The notes beneath the pieces are model-generated. The model worked only from the letters and a program-made list of their open reading frames with translations, did not search any database and was not told where the DNA came from. A stretch of DNA of 64,000 bases from Cyanoderma ruficeps (Eukaryota; Chordata; Aves; Passeriformes; Timaliidae), in the NCBI GenBank assembly GCA_008694505.1, contig VZDJ01007747.1, positions 27,354,904 to 27,418,903 on the forward strand, in the 5' to 3' direction. Below are positions 13,016 through 26,799 of this stretch, piece after piece. Each line of letters opens with the position of its first letter. The first letter of the stretch is position 1. Made by a program: the position numbers and the translations under genes.

Positions 13016-14541
13016 GGGACAATATCTTCTGATGTGAATCACCAAAGCAATCACTGCAAGCTGATATAACTGCATACATGTTAATGCTATACAACTCCAT
13101 TGGGAAAAAAAAATCATGCTCCTATATAAAATAACTTAACTGACATAAAATCTGTATTAAAATCAGTAAATATCCACCCTCCATGAAGATTTGAAACATA
13201 GATAAGGCCGTCACAGCGTTATCTTAATTTTCAAACTTTGCAGCCATAGAGAAGGCTCACAATAAAGTCTGTTGTTAAGACTTTACGGCTGTCATATTGC
13301 ATTGTGTTATTATAACATTAAATTGTTACTACAATGAGACAGATGAGAAAGAACGGGAAATAGTCCCCCAAGACAGTTAAAACGTACAAACTTCACTTTT
13401 CATTCCACGGGAAGAAAATCTCTCCTGCTTTTCTGTAAAATAATGTTTCAATCACAGTTGCTAAACAGTTGTAAACAGCTGCTTGCTTCAGTATATACAT
13501 GAAAGAACAAAAGCACTTCAGAGCAAGGGCCACAAGAACAAATATCATGATGGAAATACTCTCTCTCATCATTATGAAGTAGCATTAATTTCATTAGGAA
13601 ATTAAATAGATCTTAACTGAATTAGTTGAAAATAGTTGCCATCCCTGTCTCATGAGGAGCAGTAAAAATAACAATAAACTTACTAATCTATCAGAGTATT
13701 TATCTTTCCTGTTCTTAGAAATGCTGTCAGTAAAAAAATCAAATAGTTTATATAAACATATTTAAATTTTTTTTTACTTTTCTGTTTTCTCTGTTTTCAT
13801 TAAGGTTCATTCCAAGTTATCTTATTCAAAATGCTTGAAACCACCTGATTGTGAGGGGTTTTTTTGATACAGGCATAATATTCTCCAATATTAAACCTGA
13901 GTATTTATGCAAATCTGGTCATGTTACAATCATGTTATGTTTTGTAGAGATGTATGGAAAACAGAGAATTATAGGGATAACTGAATAACCATTAAAGATG
14001 GAGTTGATGTACAAAAAAAAGTGCAGATTTGCAATCTATGAAAATGATATGAGATTTGGCATTTAAGGCATAAGAAGGCAAAATAACTAAATCTTCATCC
14101 AATTGACCTTGGGAAATAATAAAAATACAAGGCATATACAGGCATGTTTAGAGTCTCACTTCTGTGTAAATACGTCCTTATATGTCCTTGTCACTGTGTT
14201 GCCTATGAATACTTTATTTTTACTAGAACAGTGATGGATGAAGGAGGAGGTAACTAATACCACAGGACTGCTGACTAGGCTGCAATCTTTCAAACTGCAT
14301 ACTGGAATACCACACCAGTGTGGAGAACTTACATATTGCTCTGCAGCAATAAGTAGGGTATATCAGTGGACTCAGAGCTGCATAAACCACTGCAGATGAT
14401 GGTATTTGAGAGAGGGAGTGTGCACATGAAGAATCATCCAGTGACCAAAAAATTACTCAGGAAAGCCCTCTGACACAGTGAAGTATAGTCACAAATGAAG
14501 ATGAAGTGAAAATTTTCAGGGTTCATATGAAAGATTTTTAC

Positions 14542-14554
14542 AAAAAAAAAAAAA
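14542..14554 (+). repeat. Oligo(A) run of 13
   Basis: Thirteen A residues. No retroelement body was recognised before it. Confidence 0.9.
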
Positions 14555-16043
14555 TCACGCAGTATTTCCCTCTGTATTTGGTCATCACATTATTTATCAG
14601 TGAAAATTTTTTGAAATTTTTACAATTTGCCATTGAAAAGAACAACTTTGTAACCCAACTGAACCTATTTATTCATAGAACATAACTTCTTTCTTCAGTT
14701 ACTTTGGGTGCATGTAATTTGCAGATGAATCATTTAATTTGTCCTTGTTAAAAAAGGCACAGAATTCTATTTTTGTCTATTTAAATTATATTTGAACAAG
14801 GAAAAACTTTTACCATCAAACATAAGCATTTAATTTCTCACGTACTCCATTCCCACATCATCATCAGGCCAACAGAACTGCAAATCTATACCACTCAATT
14901 GATACGCTGACAAATGAACTTGATCTATCATTTCGTAGAAATCAGTAACAACTATGGCAAAATACTTATCTAGTGGGTATATATCGCTGAAGGAAGTTGC
15001 CCTTACCCATGAAACGTTCTTTAAAGTCAAGGTTTTGAGGTCAGAGATTCATCTGCTAAGCTGACGTGTAGGATTTGTCTATACAGATTTTGAAATGATG
15101 TTTATGGTGAAAGCCAATGACTTGTGAAGATGGGTGTGTTAACTGGTGTATAGTCGATGTATGGTTTACATTTAAAAATTCCATTTTAGAATGGCAGTTA
15201 TAAAAATTCTTAAGATACTCTCCTTGATGTTACACTTGACTCCCTTATGGATTTCCTAGGCATAAGGCAAGCCAAGAGCACAAAAAATGAAAATATTTCT
15301 CTTTTAGAAAAGTTAGTTGCGAGGGTGAAATTTATAGCTATTTCTTAAAAAAAAATCATAAATATGAAGAAAAAAATTTAAGATATTAAAGACCAAAAAT
15401 AAGTGAAATTGCTGCCATGAACTATTCCTTTGTATTCCTGGATAGTTTTACAAGGCAATTCAGTCTGATTTCTGATCTGCAATAGAATAATTTAAAAGGC
15501 ATTTTTACTGCTAAGAGTTGAATTATCATTCCAATTAAAACTAATTTTCAATGGATATTGATGTGTTGCTATATTAAAAGGTTCACTACAAGTCTTCCAG
15601 TCAAAATGTGTACACTTCTATACTTCTTTTAAACACAGATGGAGCACTATATTGTAAACCAGAGGCTGATGTACTTACCATTAGTATAAAAATCTGTGTT
15701 ATTCTCCCTATCGTAACCTATCCATTTGCTGGGGTGGAGAAATGAATAATATTCAATAGAATTCATAAGCTTTTGAAGTAACTTCATTCAGTTCAGTGCA
15801 GTCAGTATTGATTCACACTTGTTCACACACAACTTTAATTATATACACCAAACCATACCCTCTAAAATCTTTTTGCAATGACCCAAAAACCATCTAGATT
15901 CTTTAAACTGAATGGAGTTCTACACATACAACCTAGTAATAACACCTATTTTAGGTGAATAACTTCTTCAAGAAAGACCTCTGCACCCATTTACGGAGCA
16001 AAAAGGATGCCTGTTTTAAGGTTACCATGAGACATATTGAGGG

Positions 16044-16060
16044 AAAAAAAAAAACCCAAC
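16044..16060 (+). repeat. Short A/C tract
   Basis: Oligo(A) followed by CCCAAC. It shares the sense and layout of the longer A/C tracts. Confidence 0.7.
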
Positions 16061-16620
16061 TATTAGAAAACTAGAATAATTTGTCTTAAAATGTTTGTTT
16101 AATGTTTTGGATCTTCTGATTTTTCTAATCCATATCAAGTTCTAGTATTAAATTCATTAGAAAAAATATTAAGTTATGGTCTTTATTTCTCAGTGTCAAA
16201 TGTCTTCATTACCCACAAGGCACTTGGGTTTAATATGCCTACAATAATAGCTGCTGGTCTATGAATACTTCGGAATCAAGAAAAATGGTATAAGTGAGCT
16301 CACTGAATGAAAGAATTAGCCAGGGTAGGAAAGTAACTGGTATTTAAACACAGGTTTTAAAATCTCTTCTAAACTTGTATGTGAAAATATAGATTGACAA
16401 ATTGTGCTGCTTTAATTCCTATAATTCATGTGTCTGTAGAATATAAACTGATGTTCTCTTGGAATAGTATGCTTTATAAAGCTCTTCAGCTGTTCAGGTG
16501 TTCCTCATTCATCTGTAAATAAAAGATATTTCTTGTTTTGACTATTTTGGCTATATCTGCTACCATGAAGACAGAGTACAACAAGTGCGCATGTGATTTA
16601 TTAACACTGGAAAAGGCTAA

Positions 16621-16731
16621 CAATTCTATTATTTAAATATTATATTTTATTATTAAAATCTACATAAATCTTATTTTAATCTTATATTAAATCTTGCTTC
16701 CTTATTTAAATCTATATGTAGCTTTGTAATA
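16621..16731. repeat. AT-rich low-complexity region
   Basis: Diverged near-repeats of TATTTAAAT and ATCTTATTTTAA-like words, almost entirely A and T. No coding content. Confidence 0.7.
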
Positions 16732-17617
16732 ATTCTATTTGCACAAATGAGTGGAGTATCAGGTATTTAGGATTCATGTTTGCTTATTTGTTAGTAGAAT
16801 CCTGACAGCTAGAAATCTGCATATTAACTGGTGAATGGCATCTCACCCACCTGAGAAGATGAATATTAAACCTATGTAGCTTTTTATTTAAAATACCTTC
16901 CACACCCCCAAAACACTCTCTATATTCAAAAGGTTTTTGCTGAAATCCTATTAAAAGATGTCAAAAGAGCTTGTTGAAACTGCTCCTTGAATGTCGAGTA
17001 AATATGACATGCATTGAAGATTTCAAAAACGTAGAATACAAGAAAAGGAAAGAAAGGTAAAAAAAGAATTTAAAACATAATGAGAAAGAAGATACAAAAA
17101 GACTAAAAATAGCTGTTGAATATGCTCATAATTCTTATTTATTCCTAGTGATTCTTGAGTATAAATATTATATGGGTAGGTAGTTTTATAAATATATTCT
17201 GAAATTACTTTCATTCATTTTGACTGTACATAAAAATTTTTAGTTTCACTTTTCATACTTTAAAAGCATTTTTTCTTCATTTTCTGGAAAGAAAACAACA
17301 AAAATCCTAAGAAAGTAGGACTCCATGACTAAAATGTTTTTAATTTTACTGAAATATATGTATTATATATTTTACAGAAATTCTTCATAAACAGTATACA
17401 TTCAAAGAATTTTGAATGTAAAAACAAATTTTATAAATTGAAAACATACCTCACCCTCACATTGGAAAAAAAGAAAAAAAAAGAAACCAAAAACAAAGCA
17501 CAACCATTTCTACTATGATAGAGATAATCAACTGCAAGGTGTCTGTTTTCAAATAAAAGCCCAAAAATGTAAAAGAGAAAATCTTCGCTGAGCAAAAGAT
17601 ACTGTAGAAAAAGTAAA

Positions 17618-17642
17618 TTATTATTATTATTATTACTATTAT
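17618..17642 (+). repeat. (TTA)6 microsatellite
   Basis: Six TTA copies, then CTATTAT. On the - strand this yields runs of Asn or Ile codons that inflate a spurious reading frame. Confidence 0.9.
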
Positions 17643-18749
17643 CAATGCAGAAGAGACAGATTAGATGAAAATTTAATTGCATGTCAACAATAAATCATGC
17701 AGTGAAGTATAAAATAAATTAAAAGACCTTTAATGAGCAGGAAGCAAGAACCAGTACTATAAAAAGGTTTTCTTCAAGTAACAAAGGAAGAGAAAGCTGC
17801 AAGAGCATAAATGTATACTCAACAAAATATATTCTCAGTATATTTAAAATCAATAACTGATTTTGTCGTTGTTTAATCCTTTGCAATGTTTCAGCAATTC
17901 GTGATTTCCTCGAAATCAAGGTGTGCCTTAATACCTCATTAAGCATCATAGTTAATACCTTAATATAATATCTGCATGTCTATTACTATGGAATTATACA
18001 TCTCTAACCACTCCTGAAATGTATGTGGTTAGTCTGCCAGGCCAATCTGCAAGTTATATTGTTTAGAAGATCTGGAAGATTTTCCCCTGTCATTCGATGA
18101 AAAAAATCAATTGCATTTTAGACAAGCAGTATTTTAAATGAATTCACATTTTAATGTCATCTCCATGGGAAAAAAGTTCCTCAATCAACGTTTACATAAT
18201 GCGTAAAAGGCAAATCTATTTACGTTGCGGGATACACTTATCAATATAAAGCAGGTTTTCTGCTTTCACAACACTGCAATTAGTTTTCATTATTTTGCTT
18301 GCTTTTGTGAACCTTGCATTATTAATTTGTTACTTATTAACATCTTTTTCATTGCCTAATCAAAAGTGTGATTAAATTTAGAGAAGTTTGGATAATTCTG
18401 CATGGGAAAGTTTCCTAAATTGAGAAATCAGGTAAATCCTTGTGAATCCATGAAAAGTCTATTAAAGCAAATAACAAGGATACAGTATTGCACACATACT
18501 AAATTCACAGAAAGTGAACAGCCATGTGGAAGCCAACTGAATTATACACGGATTTAAACATATAATGCAATACCCAAGAAGGTAAGGATCTGATAAAGTA
18601 GAAGATGGGCTTTAATGCCATTTTCCTTAAGGAAGCAAGTGAGTCTCATACTGTTGAAGTCAAGCCAATGGAAAAGACATAAATCCAAAAGACCTAGTGG
18701 GAACTTTCTGGCGACCCAGCTATATTTTATTGCCTTCAAGGACAGGTTT

Positions 18750-18841
18750 AAAAAAAAAAAAAACCAAAANACCCCCAAAAAACCACCAAAAAAAAAAAAA
18801 AGCCAACCAAACCAAAAAAAAACCCAAAAAAAACCACACCC
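18750..18841 (+). repeat. A/C-only low-complexity tract with one N
   Basis: About 92 bases contain only A and C apart from one G (18802) and one undetermined base (N at 18770). Words such as AACC, ACCCCC and CCAACC alternate with oligo(A). The reading frames on both strands here are products of low complexity and not genes. The N suggests uncertain length or basecalling in the assembly. Confidence 0.9.
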
Positions 18842-20299
18842 TTGTTTTACTTTTATTAGTCTTTTTATCTTGGATTACCTCAATCCCAAATTAAGTACCA
18901 TAACTAGTTCTTTGAGCTTTTATATTTTTCTTGCAATTACTCACTACTGAGAAGAGCAGTGATTGTCTCAGGTCTGTAAGCAGAGTACAGTAGAAATAAT
19001 AACACAGTAAAAGAAAGATAAATGACAATTTTGTTTTCCTGGACACAACTGATTTACAGGCCTGTTCCTCTCTATGTGGATCTGTACGCCACCTTAAAGT
19101 CAGATCACATTTTCTAACAGCTGCCTGTGTGTTCTCTCTTCATGGACTCTTAAGGAAAAGATTCCGCATTTCATCTTGGTGCCAGCAGAAGTATTAACAA
19201 TCAGATGTATATACATCATTGGCATTACAATACTTAAGAGACTTAAACCTATATGAAAACCTTAGAATAAATACAATACAAAAAGCTTATAATACTTCAG
19301 ACCATTATAGAAATTTTTACATGGAAAATTATTTTAAGGAACTTTAATCATGAATTTTATAATATTAAATATTACTATTTTTATTGAAACATTCTGTAAT
19401 AATTAGGAGCATCATCATAGTACTTTGTCATATGAAAAAAGTACCAGTATAGACAGTCTCTTTCTATCCTGAAAATCTCATAACATGTTGAAAAACAGTG
19501 TATTTGATATTGATGGAATGATATTTGATGACAGGATGGAAACTACACCTGACAATAAGATCTATATTCTAAACAAACACACAGTGACAGACTTTGGAAT
19601 GCAACTAGGGGGAAAAACAAACAACAAAAAATCAGAACTAACTACAGATAATATTAACTTTTATAAAAGAACTATGGTTTTTGCAACCCCTGAAAAAAGC
19701 AACAGAAGCCAACTGCATTTACATAACCTGTCACAGAAAGGATTACCTCAGTTCTAGGGGAGCCAAAAATCCCAAGTAGTGCAGTGTCATTATTCAGCAG
19801 CAGAACAAGTCTTGATTTAGGGCAAGAACTGTCAGCCTGCCTGACAGCAGGGAAGTATGCCACCAGCTGAAGGATACACACCAGGGTGGTCCCTCCAGTT
19901 CACAGCACGTTAGTTCATAGTGCAGATTGCATGAAGAATTTCAAATGTCTTACAACAGGGATACCCTGATCTCCATTCTTTGTAAAATGAGATGTGTAGG
20001 ACATCATTTGCACAAAAGTAGGTATGGGCAAGGAGAAGGATATTGCCACTCAGAAAAAGTCTCTGCAATACAGTGAAGCAACACATCAATTTTAGAGAAA
20101 ACTTGTCCTACAGGAAACCTGACAAGTTTACCACAAATGCCTGTCAAGTAAGTACTGAAAAGGTATTTGTGATTCTTTCACAGTGCCCATGAAAAATTCT
20201 ACTAGCTAAATGCAACTGAAAAAGCAAATTGAATCCATCTTAAATGCTTTTACTTCTGTCCTGTCCACAGAATCATGTTGTAGGTAAAGCTACCACTTC
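18842..20299. other. Non-coding stretch
   Basis: The 90-codon frame at 19485-19757 (+) is AT-biased, with Asn, Lys, Ile and Asp codons dominating, and has no motif I recognise; I treat it as chance. No repeat family is recognisable until the CR1 fragment begins. Confidence 0.5.
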
Positions 20300-20445
20300 A
20301 TTCTAATCTCTGATCAACTTTGTGGCCCTCCTTTGGACTCGATCCAACAGTTCAATGTCCTTCCAGTACTGGGACCTCTGAGCTGGACTCAGTATTCCAG
20401 GTGAGGTTTCACCAGAGCAAAGTAGAGGGTCAGAATCATGAACTT
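20300..20445 (-). mobile_element. CR1 LINE fragment, antisense
   Basis: Words typical of the reverse complement of the CR1 3' half appear in the expected order: a TTTGTGGCCCTCCTTTGGACTC block, CCAACAGTTCAATGTCC, GAGCTGGACTCAGTATTCCAGGTG and CAGAGCAAAGTAGAGGG. In sense orientation these cover the end of the reverse-transcriptase frame. The copy is truncated at both ends. A CACAGAATCATG string at about 20268 may be a remnant of the element's 3' end after an internal deletion. The boundaries are estimates. Confidence 0.85.
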
Positions 20446-23400
20446 TTTTAGATTGCATCAGCAGCCTTGGCTGAAGTGCTTCAGTGATTTATTCAGTGTC
20501 CTAAAGTGCTCTCGAACTCTACGCCATTATCTCTTCTCCTGTTGCATTATTGACTTGTGAAACATAAGTTTGAAAAGACATGAACAAAGGTAAAAGCACA
20601 CGTAGCACTGCTGCCACAGTGGACACACCCATGCCAAAATATGATACACATGCAAACTCCTATATCCATGCAGAACAGAAGAACAGATAGCATTGCAAGC
20701 ATTTATTAAATACTTAAATAAGTCCAGCCATACTAGAATACGCAGAGTCAAAAGTAGCCCAGTTTGTATCACATATATTTTCTGCACCATTAAAAATATA
20801 AGCATTGCAAAAGCAAAGCATTACAGAAAGCAAATGTGCATGAAGAAAAGACAAATTAAATTAAAATAAAATAAAAAGAATGCAGTTTTTTAAGTTTAGA
20901 AAGGCAATTAAGGCTAGATCAGAAGGAAAAATGCAAGTAGGCTGCTTCACAGAACTATGCAAAAGAACATATTTTCACACCAGCAGGCATGACTGTAGGA
21001 AGGATGGGGCAGGTGGTGGAGGAACTGGATGAGAAGCAAAGCAAATGAAGATAGATGAATGTTTGAAAAGCTTTTAAAATATTTGGAATTTGAATTGGAG
21101 TCAGTGGAAAAGCATGAGCATCCAGCTGCCATTTCCATAGTGGTAATTAACAAATTTTAGTGGTTATTACTGGTGTTTGTGAAATACAGAAAGCTTTTGC
21201 CAAAGTCTGGGCTCAGAAATCAATTTCTTAAGATAGTATGAACTGGGAAAGAGGTAAAATAGTCTTTCCTAAGGGTGTATATGAGAAATGGAACAACTCT
21301 GGTGAAAATTTGGCTGTAATGACAGAATATATGAGCAATAATTCAGTCTGGGGTCATACGATATATGATACATTCAGATATAAATAAATTTTGAGCCAGA
21401 AGGGATTTAGGGCTGCTAGACCCTCTTTGCCAAATAGTAAAATTTTCTCTTTGTATATATTAATTACTGTGGGCATGGAAGGCTTTAAGCCTAACGTGAA
21501 TAAGCATATAGGTGTCCAGTTCAGAAACATATAGAATTAATTTTATATTATTAACATACGTGTCTTAATTTTGAAAAAAAGGAAAATAATTTAAACATTT
21601 GTATAAATCATGATGAAGAGGAAAAAGGTTAAGTGTATCTTCCATGTTTAACTGCCTGGTGAAGTTATCCAGGTATGAGATGAAGAGGTTTTATTTTAAT
21701 GTGTTGTTTTCAAGCAGCCAGAACTAATCTAAATTGTAATGATTACCTTCGTATTCATTAGTGTTTTGAACAAGAATAGCAACTGATGAATACCACACAA
21801 AAGACCTCCCCTCCACTAGTATAAAATCCATTTAGAACTATTCATGGATGTTTCAAATTTAGAAGATAAAAATATCACTTTGAAATCTAAGTATTTAACG
21901 TGCAAAAAAAAAAATTAATGTCATGGCTCCTTTGTAGTGTAGTCCAAGTGATAAGATATTTTTATGAATTTAACAAATAATCCTCCACAATAGATCCAGC
22001 AAATCCAGACAGACATCCTCAGAAAACCTTGCAAAGTCTTCCTTGTTGCTATTCCAGTGAGTGGTCCTTCAGTTCTAGCAGAGATTTCAGTAAAGCTATT
22101 GATTTTATTATGGAAAATGATAAAAATATATCGTATCGAGGGTATCAATATAAAATTTCAAAGTGGGTAGAAAGACTGATAAGGAACTAGATAATAAAAA
22201 AAGATGGATTTATCTATAAAGCTGATTGTAATAGTTCAAACCAATCTCACACTTCCATGTGGGAAAAATAAAATTGTGGTTAATATACTATAAAGCAACC
22301 AAAATTCTACTGTGTTGCTTACAGCATTCTTGGCTTAAAGTGATAATAAACCACCTCTTTTCCAGTGCAGTGTAAGAGACAGAATACTCTTGACTTCTCT
22401 AAGCACAACGGATATGCATTGTGGCAGACTGCTACATCACAAGGCTCATCTTCTGCTTCATTTTGGGTTTGGCCAAATAAGCAGTCCTTTACACATCAGT
22501 TATGTGGACACCCGTGTAATTCTTGTATGAGGAGAAAAGTTGGGTATCCCAAGGACATGAGGATTTTGTACAGAAAACTTCTTACAGACTAGTCTATTTC
22601 CCTTCAATCTATTCAGGTTTTACTATTCTGCCCTCATATTTTAACTGATACTAGGAAGTCAATTACCAGACAAAAAGGGTTTGGAGCTCCAAAAAAGCTT
22701 AATGTATAAACCCATTTCAAATTTTCTCAGTGAAAATAGCAGAGGATATAAGGTCAAATTTTCTTCAACAGTTTTTAGTTAGATTAGTAAATCCAAGGAA
22801 ATCATTCAGCAGTCCTAATAGAAATGCACTGACAGCATTTTAAGATTTTATGTGCTAATAAAAAGAAAGATGAAACTTTTAGTGAGTGGCTCTCAGTGTT
22901 ACTTCTGATAAACCCACTGAAGTTTAGTAAAGCTGGAATCTTGACTCCCTATTGTATGTGTCTCTCAGCTTTGCACTTGAGTATGAAAGGCTGAAATCTC
23001 TTCATTACCCTAACAATAAAATTGACAGCTTAAATCAGAATTTTTACAGCTTAATGTCATTCAGACTTTATGCAAACATACTCTCCTTATCACACGGTTC
23101 TCTTTTTCTGCTGACTAATGAGGATATCAGATGACTGGGAAGACTGTGATGCAGTGAAGTTTTCCTCCAGTGATGGAAAGCAGCAGAAATTGCGCACATA
23201 AATTCTTCTTCCAATGGTTAAAAATTCAATTATACAAGCTGCAAATAGTCCCTACAGCCTGTCGGAAATTCAGATATCTGTCTCTTCTACAGCCTTACTC
23301 TTTCACTCTTGACCATTAGGCAATTTCCTACTGTGCACACCCAAAAAGGGATATTGTTCTCTATGCTCTTAAAAAACTGAATGAGATTAATACAGTCACA

Positions 23401-24980
23401 AGACACACATATGATATTCACTCTGTAGTTGTAATGTTTTTCTAGCTCTGACCTGAGGAAAGTGCAAGGACAAGAGATATAAATATCCTGGTCCCAAAGA
23501 TCTATTGATGTTGGAGTTCTCAGTGAAACGCAATTCCTCTTCTGATCCCTTTCTCACTCACTTGTGTACTCATTTACATTTTCTCATATATTAGACCTAG
23601 GGCTCTGGCTGGGACTGACAGAGCTCAATTTCAGATGGCAATTTCACTTTTAAAAAGGCCAGTCTGGTAAAACTGAGCAAAATACAGACTCAAAACTCAT
23701 ACCATGCTTAGGTGATAAATAATTGCCAAACCTAAGGGATGTCATGAGGACAGCTAGTGAGCACCACCCCATGTGGCTGATGCCACATTACTCTTCACAA
23801 AGGGATTTGATGGATGAGCGAGGAAATTCCAGGTACATATCCAAATTTGAACATACTAAGTTCGTTCTTTTCGTATAGATTTCAGAAGGCAAACTATGCT
23901 GACTAGTCCATAACAGCTGTGCATACTTCTCTCTCCAAAAAATGAGTTAACTCTGCAAAGATCAGCATTAACTCCCACACAAATTTCTGCTGGAAGTCTA
24001 TCAGGTTGCTAGGATAGCATGCTGTGCATAAAGGCTGCTCCCTGGCTGTGTACCCTCCCTGCAGGCACATGAAGCCCTAATTATGAGGTATATATACAGA
24101 AGAGTTTCTGGGAGCTAAGGAGAAGCATCAACAAATACACTACTTCCTTTGCTCCATGAGTTACAGACCCTTTGAAGCCTTTTTCTGTTGCTTGATTTGT
24201 GCTTGCATCATCATATAGGAAGCTGTTTCAAACTTCACTTCTATTATTCTCACCAAAAATAACATCTAATTTCTTACTGTTACTCACTAATTTTGTTTTA
24301 AAATTCAAAGCAAACAAATCCTGAACAGCAAGCAATAAACTGAAAACTGAAAGGGGATGATAGTGTGCTGTGACAGTAGGACTGCCCTTGTCCCATTTCA
24401 TTACCAGTTAATGTGACTTTTTTCTTTTGCAAAGTCATTTAAATAATATATAAGAAAAATACTCTCTTTTTGTCACAATATACACCTTTATTAACTTATT
24501 CATTGGTGCATTTATTTCTTTCTTTTGCCTCATCATGAGGAGTGGAGAATAGTTTCCTTCTTCACTTCATGTTCTATTTCACTTTGTTCTTGTATCTATT
24601 TAAAGACTTCTTTGCCTCCTACAACCAAAAAAGCCTTCTAATTTCTTCAAATCCAGCATCAAGTCATAAAGGAGGACTTAAGCATCCTTACAGGCTCGCC
24701 AATATGGCTGCAGTTAAATGCAAAGAAAGGTGACTACTCCTGGCTGCCAGGAGCTTATATGCTATTTCCATACCTTTCCCTGATGCTCCATAACGAAAGT
24801 GATGAGACCGAGATTCTTCTGTGTTGTTACACTAGCCCATAAATCTGATTGTCAAATACTTTGAGAGCCTGTGGGTGCCAACATGAACCATATTTTTAAT
24901 TTCATAAATAACCAACTTGTCCATGCATTTCTAGAATATAAAAGTTGAGAAACAGAATAGAACTATCTTGGCACTGAGAA
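20446..24980. other. Non-coding stretch
   Basis: Nothing recognised. A 92-codon frame on the - strand at 20527-20805 and a 75-codon frame at 22365-22592 (+) were examined. The latter follows an acceptor-like TTTTCCAG near 22365, but it lacks a recognisable domain and a clear donor. Confidence 0.5.
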
Positions 24981-25020
24981 ACATAGGTGAGTTTCTTAAA
25001 CACAGGTGAATTTCTTAAAC
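24981..25020 (+). repeat. Tandem duplication, 20-bp unit x2
   Basis: The unit ACATAGGTGAGTTTCTTAAA is followed directly by a second copy that differs at two or three positions (CACAGGTGAATTTC version). This is a small local duplication. No function inferred. Confidence 0.85.
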
Positions 25021-26799
25021 AGAAGAGAGGCAAGATGAAATTACCCTTTGATTTACAGTATAAATCCTTTCCAAATCCACACAGATTAAAAATGCTAGTT
25101 GTTGTATTTGGTTTATATCTTAGCATCTTTGTTTCCTTTGTGCTTAAGATGCCCTCAACATATATCCTCACAAGTACAGCTAAATAGGAAGGAGAAGGTT
25201 AGAAAGACATATAGTGTTGCCAGGGCTGTCATATAGGCAACTAACAGGGAGTATTTCATCGTAAGGACTATGAAAGTATTCTGCCTACCATTTCTTTTAA
25301 AGTACATGTTCTCCTTTTTTTTTTTTCCTAAAGAACAAATATCAGTCCTTTTGAAACAAAAAGGTAAATTATTCATAACAATTAGAACAACTGCTTTATT
25401 TTTCGTCTTGTGGGTAGAAATCACAGACATAACAAACACTGGCAGAATTAAGTATGAAACATTTGCAGAATATGCATCAATGAGTTTTAATTTTCTTACA
25501 CCTAGTTCATTTAAACCAAGTCCTTCTTAGTTTTCTTCTTCTGTTTTCTTATATCTAACTAAAGGGGCTTTATCCCCTTATTCCTCATCCATCACATTCT
25601 GTATATGTTTAGATTTTTAGGCTGGAATTCATCCCCCAAATATATGTATGACAGTAAACAAACCTTTAAGTTACATTCTGCTACTACAAGTACTAGCCTG
25701 ACAAACATTGAAACTATTATTATAATATTATTAATAATGATTTAATAAAATTTAAAAAATTATAATTAATTATTTATAATAATAAATACAATATTAATAA
25801 CAGCATATTTAAATTATATACATTGATTGATCACTACAAAGCTCTCTTATTTTGACCAAATACCTTTCCATGACAGTTATGATTTTATTTGAATTTGGTT
25901 GCATTTTGTGTACTTTTCTGAAGAGCTTCAGCAGGCAACCTTCATCAAAAACAGACACGGGAAAAAATCCCCACCAATACCTAAAACAGCAGCACTGAGA
26001 TACAAGATACAACCTTACAAGATACCAAGTATTCTCTGAACCTTTGGAAATGTCCTAGCCCTTTTGGGGAAACAGAAACAGACAAAAGTTCTTAGATAGT
26101 TCTTACAAAATAGATCCAACTGCTCTATTGAGACAGGAACTCCGCAAAGAGGAAAACTTCACATGTTAAGAGAATGAAACCCCTATGTGGATTAAGGACA
26201 TGAAGTAGTTCAGGATCAAAAATATGAACACATTAGAGATTGCCTGCCTTGGCAGTACTGGGAAGAGAATAGTGTTTCTAGCCTCAGAAAAATGAGGACA
26301 CTAAGTAATTGGAAAGAGTCCATTAAAGTCATAAATCTATAGAATATTTTATCTCCCCAAGCATCTCCCAAAACAAATACATTGCTTAAAGTTCCTGTTT
26401 CTATATAAGGATAAGTGTATTATACCAAAATGTAACAATCTCTTATTCATCCTACTCAAGTATTGGGCTTCTTCCCAGCACCTTAATTGAGAGTACAACA
26501 AAATTGTTCTCCTGCAATGTGTAGCATCAACAGTGAAGAGAAGTCAAGGAATTCTAGCATTGTGCTCACCTCAGGGAATTTATTCTTAGATTTTTAATTT
26601 AACTCATATTAAAATTATGTTATATAAAAGTGAATAAAAATTTTTGTTCTTAGTTTTTAAATCTTCATTGTGTTGTGATTGGTTTTGTGCCAGAGAAGAG
26701 GGTCTTTCCAGTTTCCCCTCTCAAACATGCAGGTCAATGGAATGAATATTTATGTGAAGGATCTAATTATTTATTTCAAATCATGCATTATTTGAACTG
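25021..26799. other. Non-coding stretch surrounding an A/T block
   Basis: The 94-codon frame on the - strand (25155-25439) and the 86-codon frame on the + strand (25270-25530) overlap each other and both cross an oligo(T) run at about 25314-25326. I regard neither as a gene. Confidence 0.5.
25715..25800. repeat. Almost pure A/T block
   Basis: 86 bases contain a single G (25739) and a single C. It holds ATAATTAATTAT and other self-complementary words, so it could unwind easily or extrude hairpins. It is simple low-complexity sequence. Confidence 0.85.

Larger units (their letters stand above)
13016..18749. other. Non-coding stretch, AT-rich
   Basis: No gene or transposon was recognised. Open frames on the - strand at 17431-17682 and 17457-17645 are translations of AT-rich low-complexity DNA, including the (TTA)n run, and are not credible proteins. 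A 7-bp hairpin with a 3-base loop lies at 17902-17918. Confidence 0.55.

Noticed and set aside
18554..18950. Lys/Pro-rich + strand frames and a Phe-rich - strand frame
   Set aside because: They are artefacts of the A/C tract at 18750-18841, including an undetermined base.
19485..19757. 90-codon + strand frame
   Set aside because: It uses AT-driven codons (Asn, Lys, Ile, Asp) without any motif, and chance explains it.
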